From NCBI RefSeq assembly GCF_021555155.1, contig NZ_JAKGBU010000018.1, forward strand, positions 4,249-54,881: a stretch of DNA of 50,633 nt, in the 5' to 3' direction. This DNA is from Rhizobium alarense (GTDB lineage: Bacteria; Pseudomonadota; Alphaproteobacteria; Rhizobiales; Rhizobiaceae). Under the pieces are notes generated by a model, which made no database searches, was not told the origin of the DNA, and worked only from the letters and a program-made list of their open reading frames with translations. Within the stretch, counting starts at the first letter, position 1, and every line of letters begins with the position of its first letter. This document shows positions 34,996 through 45,297 of the stretch, one piece after another. Made by a program: the position numbers and the translations under genes.

Positions 34996-35214
34996 GTGAC
35001 CTCCTGATCGTCCGTTGTGAAGGTCGCATCGAAAACGGTACGGAAAGATGCGATGATTCAGTGGTAGGTCGATCGGGGGGCTGCGTCAAAAGCAGGAATG
35101 ACCCCCGATATTTCACAGTACGCGGCTGGATTCGCAGGAAAAATTAAGGACTGTTGCGGCGGCGTGTCTGAGTGTGAACGAATGTTGCGGCCAGGGCCGC
35201 GGGCGGGTCTGACG

Positions 35215-35913
35215 TCAGTCGCGGAGCCGCAATTCGTCGCCCGCCATCTCCAGCGAGCCGAGCGTGCCGAGGAAGCTCATGCCGAGCAGGCTTTCGTCGA
35301 GATTGCCGTCTTGCGCAACCATGGCGCGTATGTTGTCGCGGACGATCGGTCCGATCGCCACCTGGCGCAGCGTCACCGGCGCGGCCATGGTGCGGCCGTT
35401 GGCGGTCATGACGGGGATCGAATAGGTGAGGGCCTCCGCGTCGATGCCGATGCGCAGGGCGTCGTCGTGGCTGAGCACGACGGTGCTCGCGCCGGTGTCG
35501 ACGAGCATGCGCAGGCTGACCCCGTCGACGGCGACGTCGGCCGCAAAGTGGCCGCCCTCCATGCGGTGGACGACGAGCATCCGGCTGCCGTCCGCCGCCG
35601 TCGTCACGATGGCGCGGCCGGGGATGAGGCCGGCGGTCATGCGGCTCGCGAAGGACTGGAGGTCGGTGCGGTAGAGATAGACGGCGACGAGCGCCAGGAT
35701 GATGACGAGCCAGATCGCCGCCTGCCGCAGGCTCTCGCCGAACCGCCGGCGGCTCGCCAGCATGCCGGCACCGAACAGCGCGACGAGGCTCGACAGCATG
35801 ACGAGGCGCCCGAAGTCGTCGTTGGCAAGCCCGAATGTGCGGCCGTCGTCGTGGTTGAGCACCAGCATGACCAGGCCGAGGCCGAGGATGGCGAGAAGAA
35901 CGAGAAGCCTCAT
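35215..35913 (-). CDS. Clan AA (retropepsin-like) aspartic protease, TIGR02281 type
   Basis: A 232-aa membrane-anchored protein. Three hydrophobic segments lead it (residues 3-20, 36-52, 64-81) and the rest carries the single aspartic-protease half-domain: SLRMLVDTGASTVVLSHDDA, with the catalytic D-T-G at 139-141, then NGRTMAAPVTLRQVAIGPIV and LLGMSFLGTLGSLEMAGDEL, the usual end of the family. It would act as a dimer, probably in the periplasm; the substrate is unknown. The start at 35913 overlaps the stop of the DUF1289 gene (ATGA). This pairing is common in rhizobia, by my recollection. Confidence 0.88.
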   Translation of the reverse strand: MRLLVLLAILGLGLVMLVLNHDDGRTFGLANDDFGRLVMLSSLVALFGAGMLASRRRFGESLRQAAIWLVIILALVAVYLYRTDLQSFASRMTAGLIPGRAIVTTAADGSRMLVVHRMEGGHFAADVAVDGVSLRMLVDTGASTVVLSHDDALRIGIDAEALTYSIPVMTANGRTMAAPVTLRQVAIGPIVRDNIRAMVAQDGNLDESLLGMSFLGTLGSLEMAGDELRLRD

Positions 35914-36137
35914 GCGTTGCCGTCCTGCCGTTCGCGGGCCATGCGGGTCCGCCGGGTCTCGCGGCGCGGCCTGCGCTCGACCGTCTCCAGCCGCGCCGGC
36001 AGCGTTGCCATGATGGCGCGGCGCTCGTCGGAGGTGTAGAGCGTCCAGGCGCCGATCTCCTCGCGCGTGCGGCCGCAGCCGAAGCAGTAGCCGGTCGCCA
36101 TGTCGATCGAACAGACGAGGATGCAGGGCGATTCCAT
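35910..36137 (-). CDS. DUF1289 small protein
   Basis: A 75-aa protein of the DUF1289 family. The signature is a four-cysteine cluster at the N terminus: SPCILVCSIDMATGYCFGCG followed by RTREEIGAW, which resembles a small metal-binding knuckle. The second half is basic (RRPRRETRRTRMARER). Function unknown. It is translationally coupled to the aspartic protease gene that follows. Confidence 0.88.
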   Translation of the reverse strand: MESPCILVCSIDMATGYCFGCGRTREEIGAWTLYTSDERRAIMATLPARLETVERRPRRETRRTRMARERQDGNA

Positions 36138-36270
36138 GCGGTCTCCGCTTTCCGTTGCGTGCGCTCCGATCCGTGATCGGGGCCTGCGCCGCCGTCAAGG
36201 TTGCGGCGGGTTTCGCGCTTCGGACCCGAAGCGCGGCATCGCCGCCTGGCTACCCTCACATATCGGCGAG

Positions 36271-37053
36271 CTACCGCACGAGCGCAAGGGCGACGAGGGC
36301 TGCGACCGATGCGACCTGCTGCGTCGCGCCGATCGTGTCGCCGGTGAGCCCGCCGATCCGGCGCAGCACGAGGCGGTTCAGCGCGAGCACGGCAACGGCG
36401 AGGGCCGCGGCGGCGGCACAGGCCGCGAGCGCGCCGGCCGACAGGACGAGAAGGAGAAGGAACAGGGCGGCACCCGAGGCGAGGGCGACGACCGCCGCGG
36501 TGCGTTCCGGCTCGCCGACGGACGCCGCCACGCCGTCCTTCCTGGCCGGCGGCAGCGCCTGCCAGTGCCAGACCATGGCCGCCCGGCTGCCCGCCGCGAC
36601 GGCGACGAGCGCGAGTGCCGCGCCGGCCGGCGACAGGCCGGGCAGGATCGCGGCGATCGCCGCGATCCGCGCACCGAGCACCAGCACGAGGGCCACCGCG
36701 CCGAAGGAGCCGAGCCGGCTGTCCTTCATGATCGTCAGTGCATGGTCCCGGTCGCGGCCGCCGCCGATGCCGTCCGCGGTGTCGGCGAGCCCGTCCTCGT
36801 GCAGCGCGCCGGTGATCAGCACCTCGGCGGCGACGGCCAGCAGCGCGGCAAGCAGCGGATCGGTCCGCAGCGCCACCAGCACCGAGAGAAGCGCTGCCGG
36901 CGGCAGCGTGATCATCAGGCCGGCGAGCGGGAAGGCGCGCACGGCGCGGCTCAGCCGCCCGTCATGGCCGATGAAATGGCGCTCCGGCACCGGCAGGCGC
37001 GACAGGAAGGCCACAGACCGGGCCAGATCGTCGACGAAATCGCGAATGTCCAA
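36271..37053 (-). CDS. cobS: Adenosylcobinamide-GDP ribazoletransferase
   Basis: CobS/CobV (260 aa), an inner-membrane enzyme that joins adenosylcobinamide-GDP and alpha-ribazole to give adenosylcobalamin, the last assembly step. The N terminus has FLSRLPVPERHFIG and RAFPLAGLMI. The catalytic acidic motif GALHEDGLADTADGIGGG is at residues 83-100, followed by MKDSRLGSFGAVALVL. Several membrane helices fill the C terminus. It is divergent from cobT, with 222 bases between the starts. I looked for a cobalamin riboswitch in that gap and saw none. The gene is called cobV in Pseudomonas denitrificans. Confidence 0.93.
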   Translation of the reverse strand: MDIRDFVDDLARSVAFLSRLPVPERHFIGHDGRLSRAVRAFPLAGLMITLPPAALLSVLVALRTDPLLAALLAVAAEVLITGALHEDGLADTADGIGGGRDRDHALTIMKDSRLGSFGAVALVLVLGARIAAIAAILPGLSPAGAALALVAVAAGSRAAMVWHWQALPPARKDGVAASVGEPERTAAVVALASGAALFLLLLVLSAGALAACAAAAALAVAVLALNRLVLRRIGGLTGDTIGATQQVASVAALVALALVR

Positions 37054-37275
37054 GTTTTCCCCTCCACGCGGCCTCCGGAACGAGTGCTCCGGCGGGTGGC
37101 GGCGTCCCTCTTGCCGTCGCCCGCCCGTCGCCGGAGCGTGAGTCCGCGCCCGCGATCATTTCCGCTTCGCTGATTCCACGCAAGCCGGCGGCGCAAATGC
37201 GATTGTCGCAGCGGCGCACTCGCTCTATGAGGGACCGCAACGCAACTGAAAGCCCGAGACGAGGAATTTCCTGAA

Positions 37276-38292
37276 ATGAGTGCCAGCGGCCTGCCGTTCG
37301 ATGATTTCCGTGACTTGCTGCGCAACCTTCCGGGGCCGGATTCGGCGGCGCTTGCCGCGGCGCGCCAGCGCGACGCGCAACTGACCAAGCCCGGCGGCGC
37401 GCTCGGACGGCTGGAGGAAATCGCCTTCTGGCTCGCCGCCTGGACCGGCAGGCCACCCGCCGTGACGCGGCCGCTCGTCGCCATCTTCGCCGGCAACCAC
37501 GGCGTGACGAAGCAGGGTGTCACGCCGTTCCCGTCCTCGGTGACGGCGCAGATGGTCGAGAACTTCGCCGCGGGCGGTGCCGCCATCAACCAGATCTGCG
37601 TGACGCACGACCTCGGCCTCAAGGTCTTCGATCTGGCGCTCGACTATCCGACCGCCGACATCACGGAAGAGGCGGCACTTTCCGAGCGCGACTGCGCGGC
37701 GACCATGGCCTTCGGCATGGAGGCCGTCGCCGGCGGCACGGATCTCCTTTGCATCGGCGAGATGGGCATCGGCAACACGACGATCGCCGCCGCCATCAAC
37801 CTGGCGCTCTATGGCGGCACGGCGGCGGAATGGGTCGGCCCCGGCACCGGGTCGGAGGGCGACGTGCTGACGCGGAAGATCGCGGCGGTGGAAAAGGCGG
37901 TGGCGCTGCACGACGCGCACCTTTCGGACCCGCTGGAAGTGCTGCGCCGGCTCGGCGGACGCGAGATCGCGGCGATGGCCGGCGCCATCCTCGCCGCGCG
38001 CATGCAGAAGATCCCGGTCATCCTCGACGGCTACGTCGCGACGGCGGCGGGCGCGGTGCTGCGCGCCGCCAATCCCGCCGCCCTCGACCACTGCCTGATC
38101 GGCCATGTCTCCGCCGAACCCGGCCACCTGAAGGCGATCGAAAAGCTCGGCAAGACGCCGCTGCTGGCGCTCGGCATGCGGCTCGGCGAGGGGACCGGCG
38201 CGGCGCTCGCCGCCGGCATCGTCAAGGCGGCGGCGGCCTGCCATTCCGGCATGGCGACCTTCGCGCAGGCGGGCGTCAGCAACCGCGCCTGA
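37276..38292 (+). CDS. cobT: Nicotinate-nucleotide-dimethylbenzimidazole phosphoribosyltransferase
   Basis: CobT (338 aa; called CobU in Pseudomonas denitrificans) transfers phosphoribose from nicotinate mononucleotide to dimethylbenzimidazole, giving alpha-ribazole phosphate for the cobalamin lower ligand. Typical segments are [85 protein letters not shown] and the catalytic-Glu region [20 protein letters not shown]. It works in the same pathway as the divergent cobS. The ATG follows GAGGAATTTCCTGAA. Confidence 0.94.
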   Translation: MSASGLPFDDFRDLLRNLPGPDSAALAAARQRDAQLTKPGGALGRLEEIAFWLAAWTGRPPAVTRPLVAIFAGNHGVTKQGVTPFPSSVTAQMVENFAAGGAAINQICVTHDLGLKVFDLALDYPTADITEEAALSERDCAATMAFGMEAVAGGTDLLCIGEMGIGNTTIAAAINLALYGGTAAEWVGPGTGSEGDVLTRKIAAVEKAVALHDAHLSDPLEVLRRLGGREIAAMAGAILAARMQKIPVILDGYVATAAGAVLRAANPAALDHCLIGHVSAEPGHLKAIEKLGKTPLLALGMRLGEGTGAALAAGIVKAAAACHSGMATFAQAGVSNRA

Positions 38293-38413
38293 CGACGGGG
38301 CGGAAGGAGCCCTTGCGCACCGGCAAGGATTTCTTACCTCAATTCGGGCTAGATTGCGGTGCATGGACCGCGCGCCCCGGCAGCGGGCCGGGGCGGGCGA
38401 AAGGGTCGGACGG

Positions 38414-38806
38414 ATGGAAGCAACGATGAAGGCGCGGTCGATCAAGAAGGAGCACGGAATCCGGCATCTCTACGCGGCCGGCACCTACTCCTATTCCGGC
38501 GCGCGCCGGCTGCTCGGCGAGGCCGCCTTCCGCCACGAACTGATGGCCTTCGGGGCCGCGATGATCGGCTTCATCGCAACCGGCGCCACGCTCTTCCAGT
38601 ATGTCGCCATGGCGATCCTGTTCCTGCTGATGATGGCCTTCGAGGCGCTGAACACGGCGATCGAGGAGATCGTCGACCGGGTCTCGCCGGAAATTTCGGA
38701 AATGGGCAAGAACGCCAAGGACCTCGGGTCCTTCGCCTGCTTCTGCCTCATTGTCGCCAATGCGGTCTATGCCGCCTATGTGATCGTGCTCTCGCACATC
38801 TTCTGA
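38414..38806 (+). CDS. dgkA: Diacylglycerol kinase, DgkA type
   Basis: A 130-aa integral membrane diacylglycerol kinase, which phosphorylates diacylglycerol to phosphatidate using ATP and recycles lipid after membrane-derived glycan synthesis. Three membrane helices are present (about 45-60, 62-76, 104-126) and the family signature [20 protein letters not shown] (Glu77, Asn80, Glu84, Asp88) is intact. The N-terminal basic amphipathic helix and [13 protein letters not shown] fit the family. ATGs at 38414 and 38426 are both possible; I use the first, preceded by AAAGGG. Confidence 0.9.
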   Translation: MEATMKARSIKKEHGIRHLYAAGTYSYSGARRLLGEAAFRHELMAFGAAMIGFIATGATLFQYVAMAILFLLMMAFEALNTAIEEIVDRVSPEISEMGKNAKDLGSFACFCLIVANAVYAAYVIVLSHIF

Positions 38807-38821
38807 AGAGGCCGGCCGGCG

Positions 38822-40357
<1,536 letters not shown>

Positions 40358-40470
40358 GATAACGCAACTGTTGCAATCGACATTGAACTCTAGGCCGTAA
40401 TCCTTAAGAAGATGCTGCCGCGCATAAACCATTTGCGAACCATTCGGGACAATCGCCTGCGAGACTGACC

Positions 40471-41052
40471 TTGCGTAAGACCGGACGAAATCCCAGCCGT
40501 TTCAGCCTGTTGCGCGACATCGTTACGACGGTGGCGATCGTCTTCCTGCTGGCGCTCGTCGTGCTGCGGATCGGCGACGGCAGCGTGGACGTCGCCGGCC
40601 GCGGCCGGGCGGCGGACGGCGACACGCTGACGCTCGACGGACGCCGCATCCGGCTGAAGGGCCTCGACGCGCCGGAATATGCCCAGACCTGCCGGCGCGG
40701 CGGGGAGAGCTGGAACTGCGGCGCGGCGGCCCGCGCCCGGCTCGCCGAACTGATGCGCGTCCGCGAGATCGTCTGCCGCACGCACGGACACGACCGCTAC
40801 GGCCGCCTGCTGGCGCGCTGCGCGGTCGGCGGGGAGGACCTCGGCGCGCGCATGGTGCGCGAGGGCATGGCGGTCTCCTATGGCGACTATACGCAGGAGG
40901 AGGCGCTGGCGCAGGCGGAACGGCGCGGCCTGTGGGGCGGCAGCTTCGACCGGCCGCAGGACTGGCGACGGCGGAACGACCGGCCGCCGGAAGAGCCGCA
41001 TGACGGCGCGGCGGGCCTCGTCGGCTGGCTCGGCGCGCTGCTGCGTTCGTGA
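40471..41052 (+). CDS. Thermonuclease-family (SNase-like) protein
   Basis: A 193-aa staphylococcal-nuclease-like protein. A membrane anchor or signal at residues 17-33 (IVTTVAIVFLLALVVL) follows a basic start. The OB-fold has ADGDTLTLDGRRIRLKGLDA PEYAQTC (Asp and Arg ligands), VCRTHGHDRYGRLLARC with the Arg and Tyr of the active region, and GARMVREGMAVSYGDYTQEE. Four cysteines in the fold may form disulfides. It probably acts outside the cytosol. The start is TTG at 40471, the only good candidate before the anchor. The gene ends four bases into the frame of the next gene's upstream GTG, so the two are close-packed. Confidence 0.82.
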   Translation: MRKTGRNPSRFSLLRDIVTTVAIVFLLALVVLRIGDGSVDVAGRGRAADGDTLTLDGRRIRLKGLDAPEYAQTCRRGGESWNCGAAARARLAELMRVREIVCRTHGHDRYGRLLARCAVGGEDLGARMVREGMAVSYGDYTQEEALAQAERRGLWGGSFDRPQDWRRRNDRPPEEPHDGAAGLVGWLGALLRS

Positions 41053-41066
41053 CGAGGGAGGCCCCG

Positions 41067-41717
41067 ATGGAAGACGGCGGCGAAGCGGAGAGGGAGCGGA
41101 CGATCGCCGTGCTGCGCGAGGCGATCGCCGGCTGCCGCCTCTGTCGCGACGCACCGGCCGGCGGGCCGGCGAAAGCGCTGCCGCACGAGCCGCGGCCGGT
41201 CGCGGTGATCTCGCCGACGGCGAGCGTGCTGATCGCCGGCCAGGCGCCGGGGCTTCGGGTGCACGAGAGCGGGCTTCCCTTCGACGACGCCTCCGGCGAC
41301 CGGCTGCGCCAGTGGCTCGGCGTCGACCGGCAGACCTTCTACGATCCGGACAGGTTCGCGATCGTGCCGATGGGCTTCTGTTTTCCGGGTTACGACGCCA
41401 AGGGGAGCGACCTGCCGCCGCGGCGCGAATGCGCGCCGCTCTGGCGTCGGCCCGTGATGGAGGCCATGCCGCAGGTCGAGCTGGTGCTGGCGATCGGCCA
41501 GTATGCGCAGAGCTGGCACCTCGGCGCGGCGCGGGCGGCGACGATGACGGAGACGGTCTCCGACTGGCGCCGGCATCTCGGCCGCAACCGCCGGCCGGCG
41601 ATCCTGCCGATGCCGCATCCGAGCTGGCGCAACACGGGCTGGCTGAAGCGCAATCCGTGGTTCGAGGCGGAACTGGTGCCGGAGCTGCGAAAGCGGGTGA
41701 AAAGCCTGATCGCGTGA
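41067..41717 (+). CDS. Uracil-DNA glycosylase family protein with Fe-S cysteines
   Basis: A 216-aa uracil-DNA glycosylase-superfamily protein that would remove uracil from DNA in base-excision repair. It has the nucleotide-binding motif VLIAGQAPGLRVHESGLPF followed by DRLRQWLGVD and the C-terminal HPS motif in ILPMPHPSWRNTGWLKRNPW. Cys23, Cys26 (CRLC), Cys105 (MGFC) and Cys122 (REC) match the four-cysteine 4Fe-4S arrangement of the family 4/5 and UdgX-like enzymes; assignment to one of these groups is open. GAGGGAGG lies 6 bases before the ATG at 41067, so I use it and not the GTG at 41049. It follows the nuclease gene directly. Confidence 0.87.
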   Translation: MEDGGEAERERTIAVLREAIAGCRLCRDAPAGGPAKALPHEPRPVAVISPTASVLIAGQAPGLRVHESGLPFDDASGDRLRQWLGVDRQTFYDPDRFAIVPMGFCFPGYDAKGSDLPPRRECAPLWRRPVMEAMPQVELVLAIGQYAQSWHLGAARAATMTETVSDWRRHLGRNRRPAILPMPHPSWRNTGWLKRNPWFEAELVPELRKRVKSLIA

Positions 41718-41780
41718 AACCTCATTCTTCCCTTCACCGCGAAATTCGGTCTAGTGTGAAAAAAGATTCCGAAGGGGGAT

Positions 41781-42269
41781 ATGATGGACCGTCTCGACCG
41801 CAAGATCCTGCGTCTCTTGCAAGAGGATTCGACGCTCGCCGTCGCCGACCTCGCCAAGAAGGTGGGCCTGTCGACGACGCCGTGCTGGCGGCGCATCCAG
41901 AAGATGGAAGAGGACGGCGTCATCCGCAAGCGGGTGGCGCTGCTCGACCCGGTGAAGGTCAACACGAAGGTCACCGTCTTCGTGTCGATCCGCACGAGTT
42001 CGCATTCGATCGAGTGGCTGAAGCGTTTCTCGGAGGTGGTGGTCGAGTTTCCGGAGGTCGTCGAGTTCTACCGCATGAGCGGCGACGTCGACTACCTGTT
42101 GCGCGTCGTGGTGCCCGACATCGCCGCCTACGACGCCTTCTACAAGCGGCTGATCGCCCGCATCGAGATCCGCGACGTCTCCTCGGTCTTCGCCATGGAG
42201 CAGATCAAGTACACGACCGAACTGCCGCTCGACTACATGATGGTCGACCAGAAGAGCGGCGAGGAATAG
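41781..42269 (+). CDS. Lrp/AsnC-family transcriptional regulator
   Basis: A 162-aa regulator. The N-terminal winged helix-turn-helix is RKILRLLQEDSTLAVADLAK followed by KVGLSTTPCWRRIQKMEEDGV. The C-terminal RAM ligand-binding domain (about 65-150) has VTVFVSIRTSSHSIEWLKRF and FYRMSGDVDYLLRVVVPD, where amino acids usually bind at the dimer interface. AAGGGGGA precedes a double ATG (41781 and 41784); the first is used here. The target is not known. Such genes are often autoregulated, and the 63-base upstream gap is AT-richer than average. Confidence 0.92.
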   Translation: MMDRLDRKILRLLQEDSTLAVADLAKKVGLSTTPCWRRIQKMEEDGVIRKRVALLDPVKVNTKVTVFVSIRTSSHSIEWLKRFSEVVVEFPEVVEFYRMSGDVDYLLRVVVPDIAAYDAFYKRLIARIEIRDVSSVFAMEQIKYTTELPLDYMMVDQKSGEE

Positions 42270-42299
42270 GCCGCCCGGTGCTGCATGCGGCCGGACGTC

Positions 42300-42986
42300 T
42301 CAGCGCCTGATCCGGGCGAGCGTTTTTTCGTCCGTCAGTTCACGCAGCGCATCCCTGCCGATCCAGCGCTCGGTCCGGTCGGCGCTTTCGGCGAGTGTGC
42401 CGGCCAGCGCGACGGCCGGCGCGTGGCAGGCACTGCTGCGCTTGCTAATGCTGCGGAGCGCCCAGTTGACCGCCTTCTTCACGAAATTGCGCGGGTCGGC
42501 GGCGTGCCGCTCGATGACGCCAAGCCAGGCGATCAGCGTCGCGTCGGATTCGCTCTTCAGGTGGACGGCTGCGCCGGCGATCATCGCGAAGGCCGCGCGC
42601 CGCACGAATTCCCGCTCGTCCGCGGCAAAGTCCTCGACGAGGGCGAGAAGGCCGGCCGCGACGAAGATGTCGGCCGCGCCGTCGACGATTTCCCAGGAGT
42701 TGAAATCCGCCGCGAGACGGCGGGCCTCCGCAAGCGTCAGCCGCTGCGGGTCCAGCGTGTAGAGCGCCAGCAGGCGGGCTTCGCGCACACCGGTCGCCCA
42801 AAGTGCGGCGGCGCGGCCATGGTCCTTTCCGGCGGCCCGGGCGACTTTTCGCAGCTCGGCATTGGAAATGCCGAGCGCCGTGTCGGTGACGATGCCGTAC
42901 CGCCGCATGCCGGCGATGTTTGCCTCCGACCGCAATGCCCGGATGTGCTCCAGGATGTCGCCGGCCGCGGAGGTGCGGCCGATCAT
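42300..42986 (-). CDS. DNA alkylation repair protein, AlkD-like
   Basis: A 228-aa all-helical HEAT-like protein of the AlkD family, which excises alkylated bases such as N3- and N7-alkylpurines. Family-type segments are YGIVTDTALGISNAELRKVA, LWATGVREARLLALYTLDP, FNSWEIVDGAADIFVAAGLL, DEREFVRRAAFAMIAGAAVH and DPRNFVKKAVNWALRSISKR. The helix with the key Asp and Arg is present (REARLLALY; WEIVD). The start MIGRTSAAGDILE at 42986 overlaps the dehydrogenase stop by four bases. It converges with the Lrp gene. Confidence 0.9.
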   Translation of the reverse strand: MIGRTSAAGDILEHIRALRSEANIAGMRRYGIVTDTALGISNAELRKVARAAGKDHGRAAALWATGVREARLLALYTLDPQRLTLAEARRLAADFNSWEIVDGAADIFVAAGLLALVEDFAADEREFVRRAAFAMIAGAAVHLKSESDATLIAWLGVIERHAADPRNFVKKAVNWALRSISKRSSACHAPAVALAGTLAESADRTERWIGRDALRELTDEKTLARIRR

Positions 42987-43855
42987 TTCCTCTCGAGCCG
43001 CGCCAGCAGCGAGGAGGTGTCCCAGCGCTTGCCGCCCATCGCCTGGATATCGCCGTAGAACTGGTCGACGAGGGCGGTGACCGGCAGTTTCGCGCCGTTG
43101 CGGCGGGCCTCGGACAGCACGATGTCGAGGTCCTTGCGCATCCAGTCGACGGCGAAGCCGAAGTCGTATTTGCCGGCATTCATCGTCTTGTGGCGGTTTT
43201 CCATCTGCCAGGAGCCGGCGGCCCCCTTGGAGATGACCTCGATGACCTTCTCGATGTCGAGGCCGGCCTGCTTGCCGAAATGGATGCCCTCCGCAAGGCC
43301 CTGGACGAGGCCGGCGATGCAGACCTGGTTGATCATCTTGGTGAGCTGGCCGCTGCCGGCCGGGCCCATCAGCCCGACCATGCGGGCATAGGCGTCGATC
43401 ACCGGCCGCGCCGTCTCGAAGGTCGCTTCCTCGCCGCCGCACATGACGGTCAGCGCGCCGTTTTCGGCGCCCGCCTGGCCGCCGGAAACCGGCGCGTCGA
43501 CGAAGCCGCAGCCCTTGGCGCGGGCGGCGGCCTCCAGCTCGCGGGCGACTTCGGCGGAGGCGGTCGTGTTGTCGATCAGGATCGCGCCGGCGGCCATGCC
43601 TTCCAGCGCGCCGTCCTTTGCGGTGGTGACGGAGCGCAGGTCGTCGTCGTTGCCGACGCAGGTGAAGACGAATCCGGCGCCGGCGGCGGCGGCCGCGGGG
43701 GTGCGTTCCGCCCTGCCGCCGAACGCGGCCACCCACTGTTCCGCCTTGGCGAAGGTGCGGTTGTAGACGGTCACGTCATGCCCGCCCTTCACCTTCAGGT
43801 GACCTGCCATGGGATACCCCATGACGCCGAGACCGATGAATGCGACTTTCGCCAT
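42983..43855 (-). CDS. NAD(P)-dependent beta-hydroxyacid dehydrogenase (HIBADH family)
   Basis: A 290-aa oxidoreductase of the 3-hydroxyisobutyrate/tartronate-semialdehyde reductase family. N-terminal Rossmann motif FIGLGVMGYPMAGHLKVKGG, substrate-binding GFVDAPVSGGQAGAENGALT and the catalytic lysine in GSGQLTKMINQVCIAGLVQG. The C-terminal all-helical domain has MRKDLDIVLSEARRNGAKLP. The likely substrates are small beta-hydroxyacids such as glycerate or 3-hydroxyisobutyrate; the sequence does not decide. Coupled to the AlkD-like gene by a four-base overlap. Confidence 0.92.
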   Translation of the reverse strand: MAKVAFIGLGVMGYPMAGHLKVKGGHDVTVYNRTFAKAEQWVAAFGGRAERTPAAAAAGAGFVFTCVGNDDDLRSVTTAKDGALEGMAAGAILIDNTTASAEVARELEAAARAKGCGFVDAPVSGGQAGAENGALTVMCGGEEATFETARPVIDAYARMVGLMGPAGSGQLTKMINQVCIAGLVQGLAEGIHFGKQAGLDIEKVIEVISKGAAGSWQMENRHKTMNAGKYDFGFAVDWMRKDLDIVLSEARRNGAKLPVTALVDQFYGDIQAMGGKRWDTSSLLARLERK

Positions 43856-43937
43856 TTCCGGAGGCTCCTTTCGATGCTTTGGTTCCGTGGTTTATCGGAA
43901 ACGCCGGCACGGCGAAAGGGAGAGGTCGATGACCGCG

Positions 43938-45221
43938 TCAGCCGGCAACGGTGGCCGGAAGGAGGGGCGCCAGCAGAACGTGCCCGGCGACCATAGCGGT
44001 GACGGCGACCCCGGTCGCCGTCGCGAGAGATGCGGCATAGCGTCCCCTGCCTGCCGCCGAGTAGGCCAATGCCACCTTGGTCAGCAGGTTTACGACGACC
44101 GCGAGCAGGATGGCCGCCGACGCCGTTCTGAGATCAACAGCGTGACCTGCGAGCCGGGCCGTGGACAGCGTGATGGCGTCGAGGTCGACGAGGCCGGAGA
44201 TGCCTGCGACGACAAACAGCATGCGGGCGCCGGCGATATCCACGAGCACCTTGGACATCCAGGTGACGGCGCCGAGAAGCGCGCCGAAACGCAGCACCAT
44301 GCCGAGGTCGAAGGGGTTTTCGAGGCCGAGATCGGGTGTTCGCCCGCGTTCTTCCCGGCGCGCCGCCAGGAAGGCCGCGGCGAGCATCGCGAGGGCAGCG
44401 GGAAGGAGGGCCGCGGCGAGCGTCAGCGCCAGCGAGGGGGCGAGTGCCACGGAAATCACCAGCACGCGCAGCAGCGACAGCGTTCCGGCGACGATGGCGC
44501 CGGCGCCGAGCCGGCGCTGATTGTCCGGGGTTTCCGCGGCGAAGCGGCCGAAGGTCAGCGTGAGCGCCGTCGAGGAGACGAGGCCGCCGGCCGCACCGGC
44601 AAAGAGGATGCCGCGGCTCGGGCCCGCAAGGCGGATTGCGATATAGCCGGCATAGGAGATCGCCGCGATGGTGACGGTGAGGAGCCAGAGATTGAACGGA
44701 TTGAGAGCATCCCATGGGTCGACGGTGCGATCCGGCAGGATCGGCAGCGCGACGATCGTCATGACGAGCAGCACGAGGGTGGCGCGGAGTTCGAGCCAGC
44801 TCAGGCGCCGGAGGAAGCTGTGCAGGCTCTGGCGGGCGGCGAGCAGCGCGGCGACGACCACGCCGCCGGCGCCCGCGATTTCCATTTCGCCGAGGACGGA
44901 TGCCGTGCCGAGCGCGAAGACCACAAGGGCGACGACGACGTCGGTCACGCTGTGGTCGTTCTCCTCGGTCGCCTCCCGGAGTTTGAAGAGCACAAAGGCG
45001 AAACCGAAGAGCAGGAACAGCGCGATGGGAAGCGCCGGGCCGGCGAAGCGGTTCAGATAACCCGTAAGGCCGCCGAGGAGGCCGATCAGCGCAAACGTGC
45101 GGATGCCGGCGGTTCGACCGCCGGCGCGGACCTGGCGCTCCTGCCAGCCGCGTTCGATTCCGACGAGCATGCCGACCGCAAGCGCGACGCCAAGGCGTTG
45201 AAAGGCTTCGAACAAATCCAT
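43938..45221 (-). CDS. MgtC/SapB-family membrane protein with DUF4010
   Basis: A 427-aa integral membrane protein. The N-terminal MgtC/SapB-type part includes FQRLGVALAVGMLVGIERGW QERQ and AGIRTFALIGLLGGLTGYL, a motif shared with MgtC. The C-terminal half is a DUF4010 region with about seven more helices (for example GILFAGAAGGLVSSTALTLT, and LVDLDAITLSTARLAG). Function is unsettled in this family; ion or metabolite transport at low magnesium is often suggested for MgtC relatives. Inner membrane. It lies alone between convergent or same-strand genes with 80-base gaps. Confidence 0.87.
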   Translation of the reverse strand: MDLFEAFQRLGVALAVGMLVGIERGWQERQVRAGGRTAGIRTFALIGLLGGLTGYLNRFAGPALPIALFLLFGFAFVLFKLREATEENDHSVTDVVVALVVFALGTASVLGEMEIAGAGGVVVAALLAARQSLHSFLRRLSWLELRATLVLLVMTIVALPILPDRTVDPWDALNPFNLWLLTVTIAAISYAGYIAIRLAGPSRGILFAGAAGGLVSSTALTLTFGRFAAETPDNQRRLGAGAIVAGTLSLLRVLVISVALAPSLALTLAAALLPAALAMLAAAFLAARREERGRTPDLGLENPFDLGMVLRFGALLGAVTWMSKVLVDIAGARMLFVVAGISGLVDLDAITLSTARLAGHAVDLRTASAAILLAVVVNLLTKVALAYSAAGRGRYAASLATATGVAVTAMVAGHVLLAPLLPATVAG

Positions 45222-45297
45222 GAGGCGACGATAGTCTCATGGTGGATCGGCGCAAGCGGATTCCTGGCGCCGCGCCCGGTCGGCCCCTTGCCCAGGG

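Noticed and set aside
35072-35109. Stem-loop ATCGGGGG / CCCCCGAT between the aspartic protease and EF-hand genes
   Set aside because: It could terminate the protease transcript but has no T-run and lies over 100 bases past the stop, so it is not reported as a terminator.
37054-37275. Possible cobalamin riboswitch between cobS and cobT
   Set aside because: The expected conserved GCCACTG box and associated helices are not present in this 222-base gap on either strand.
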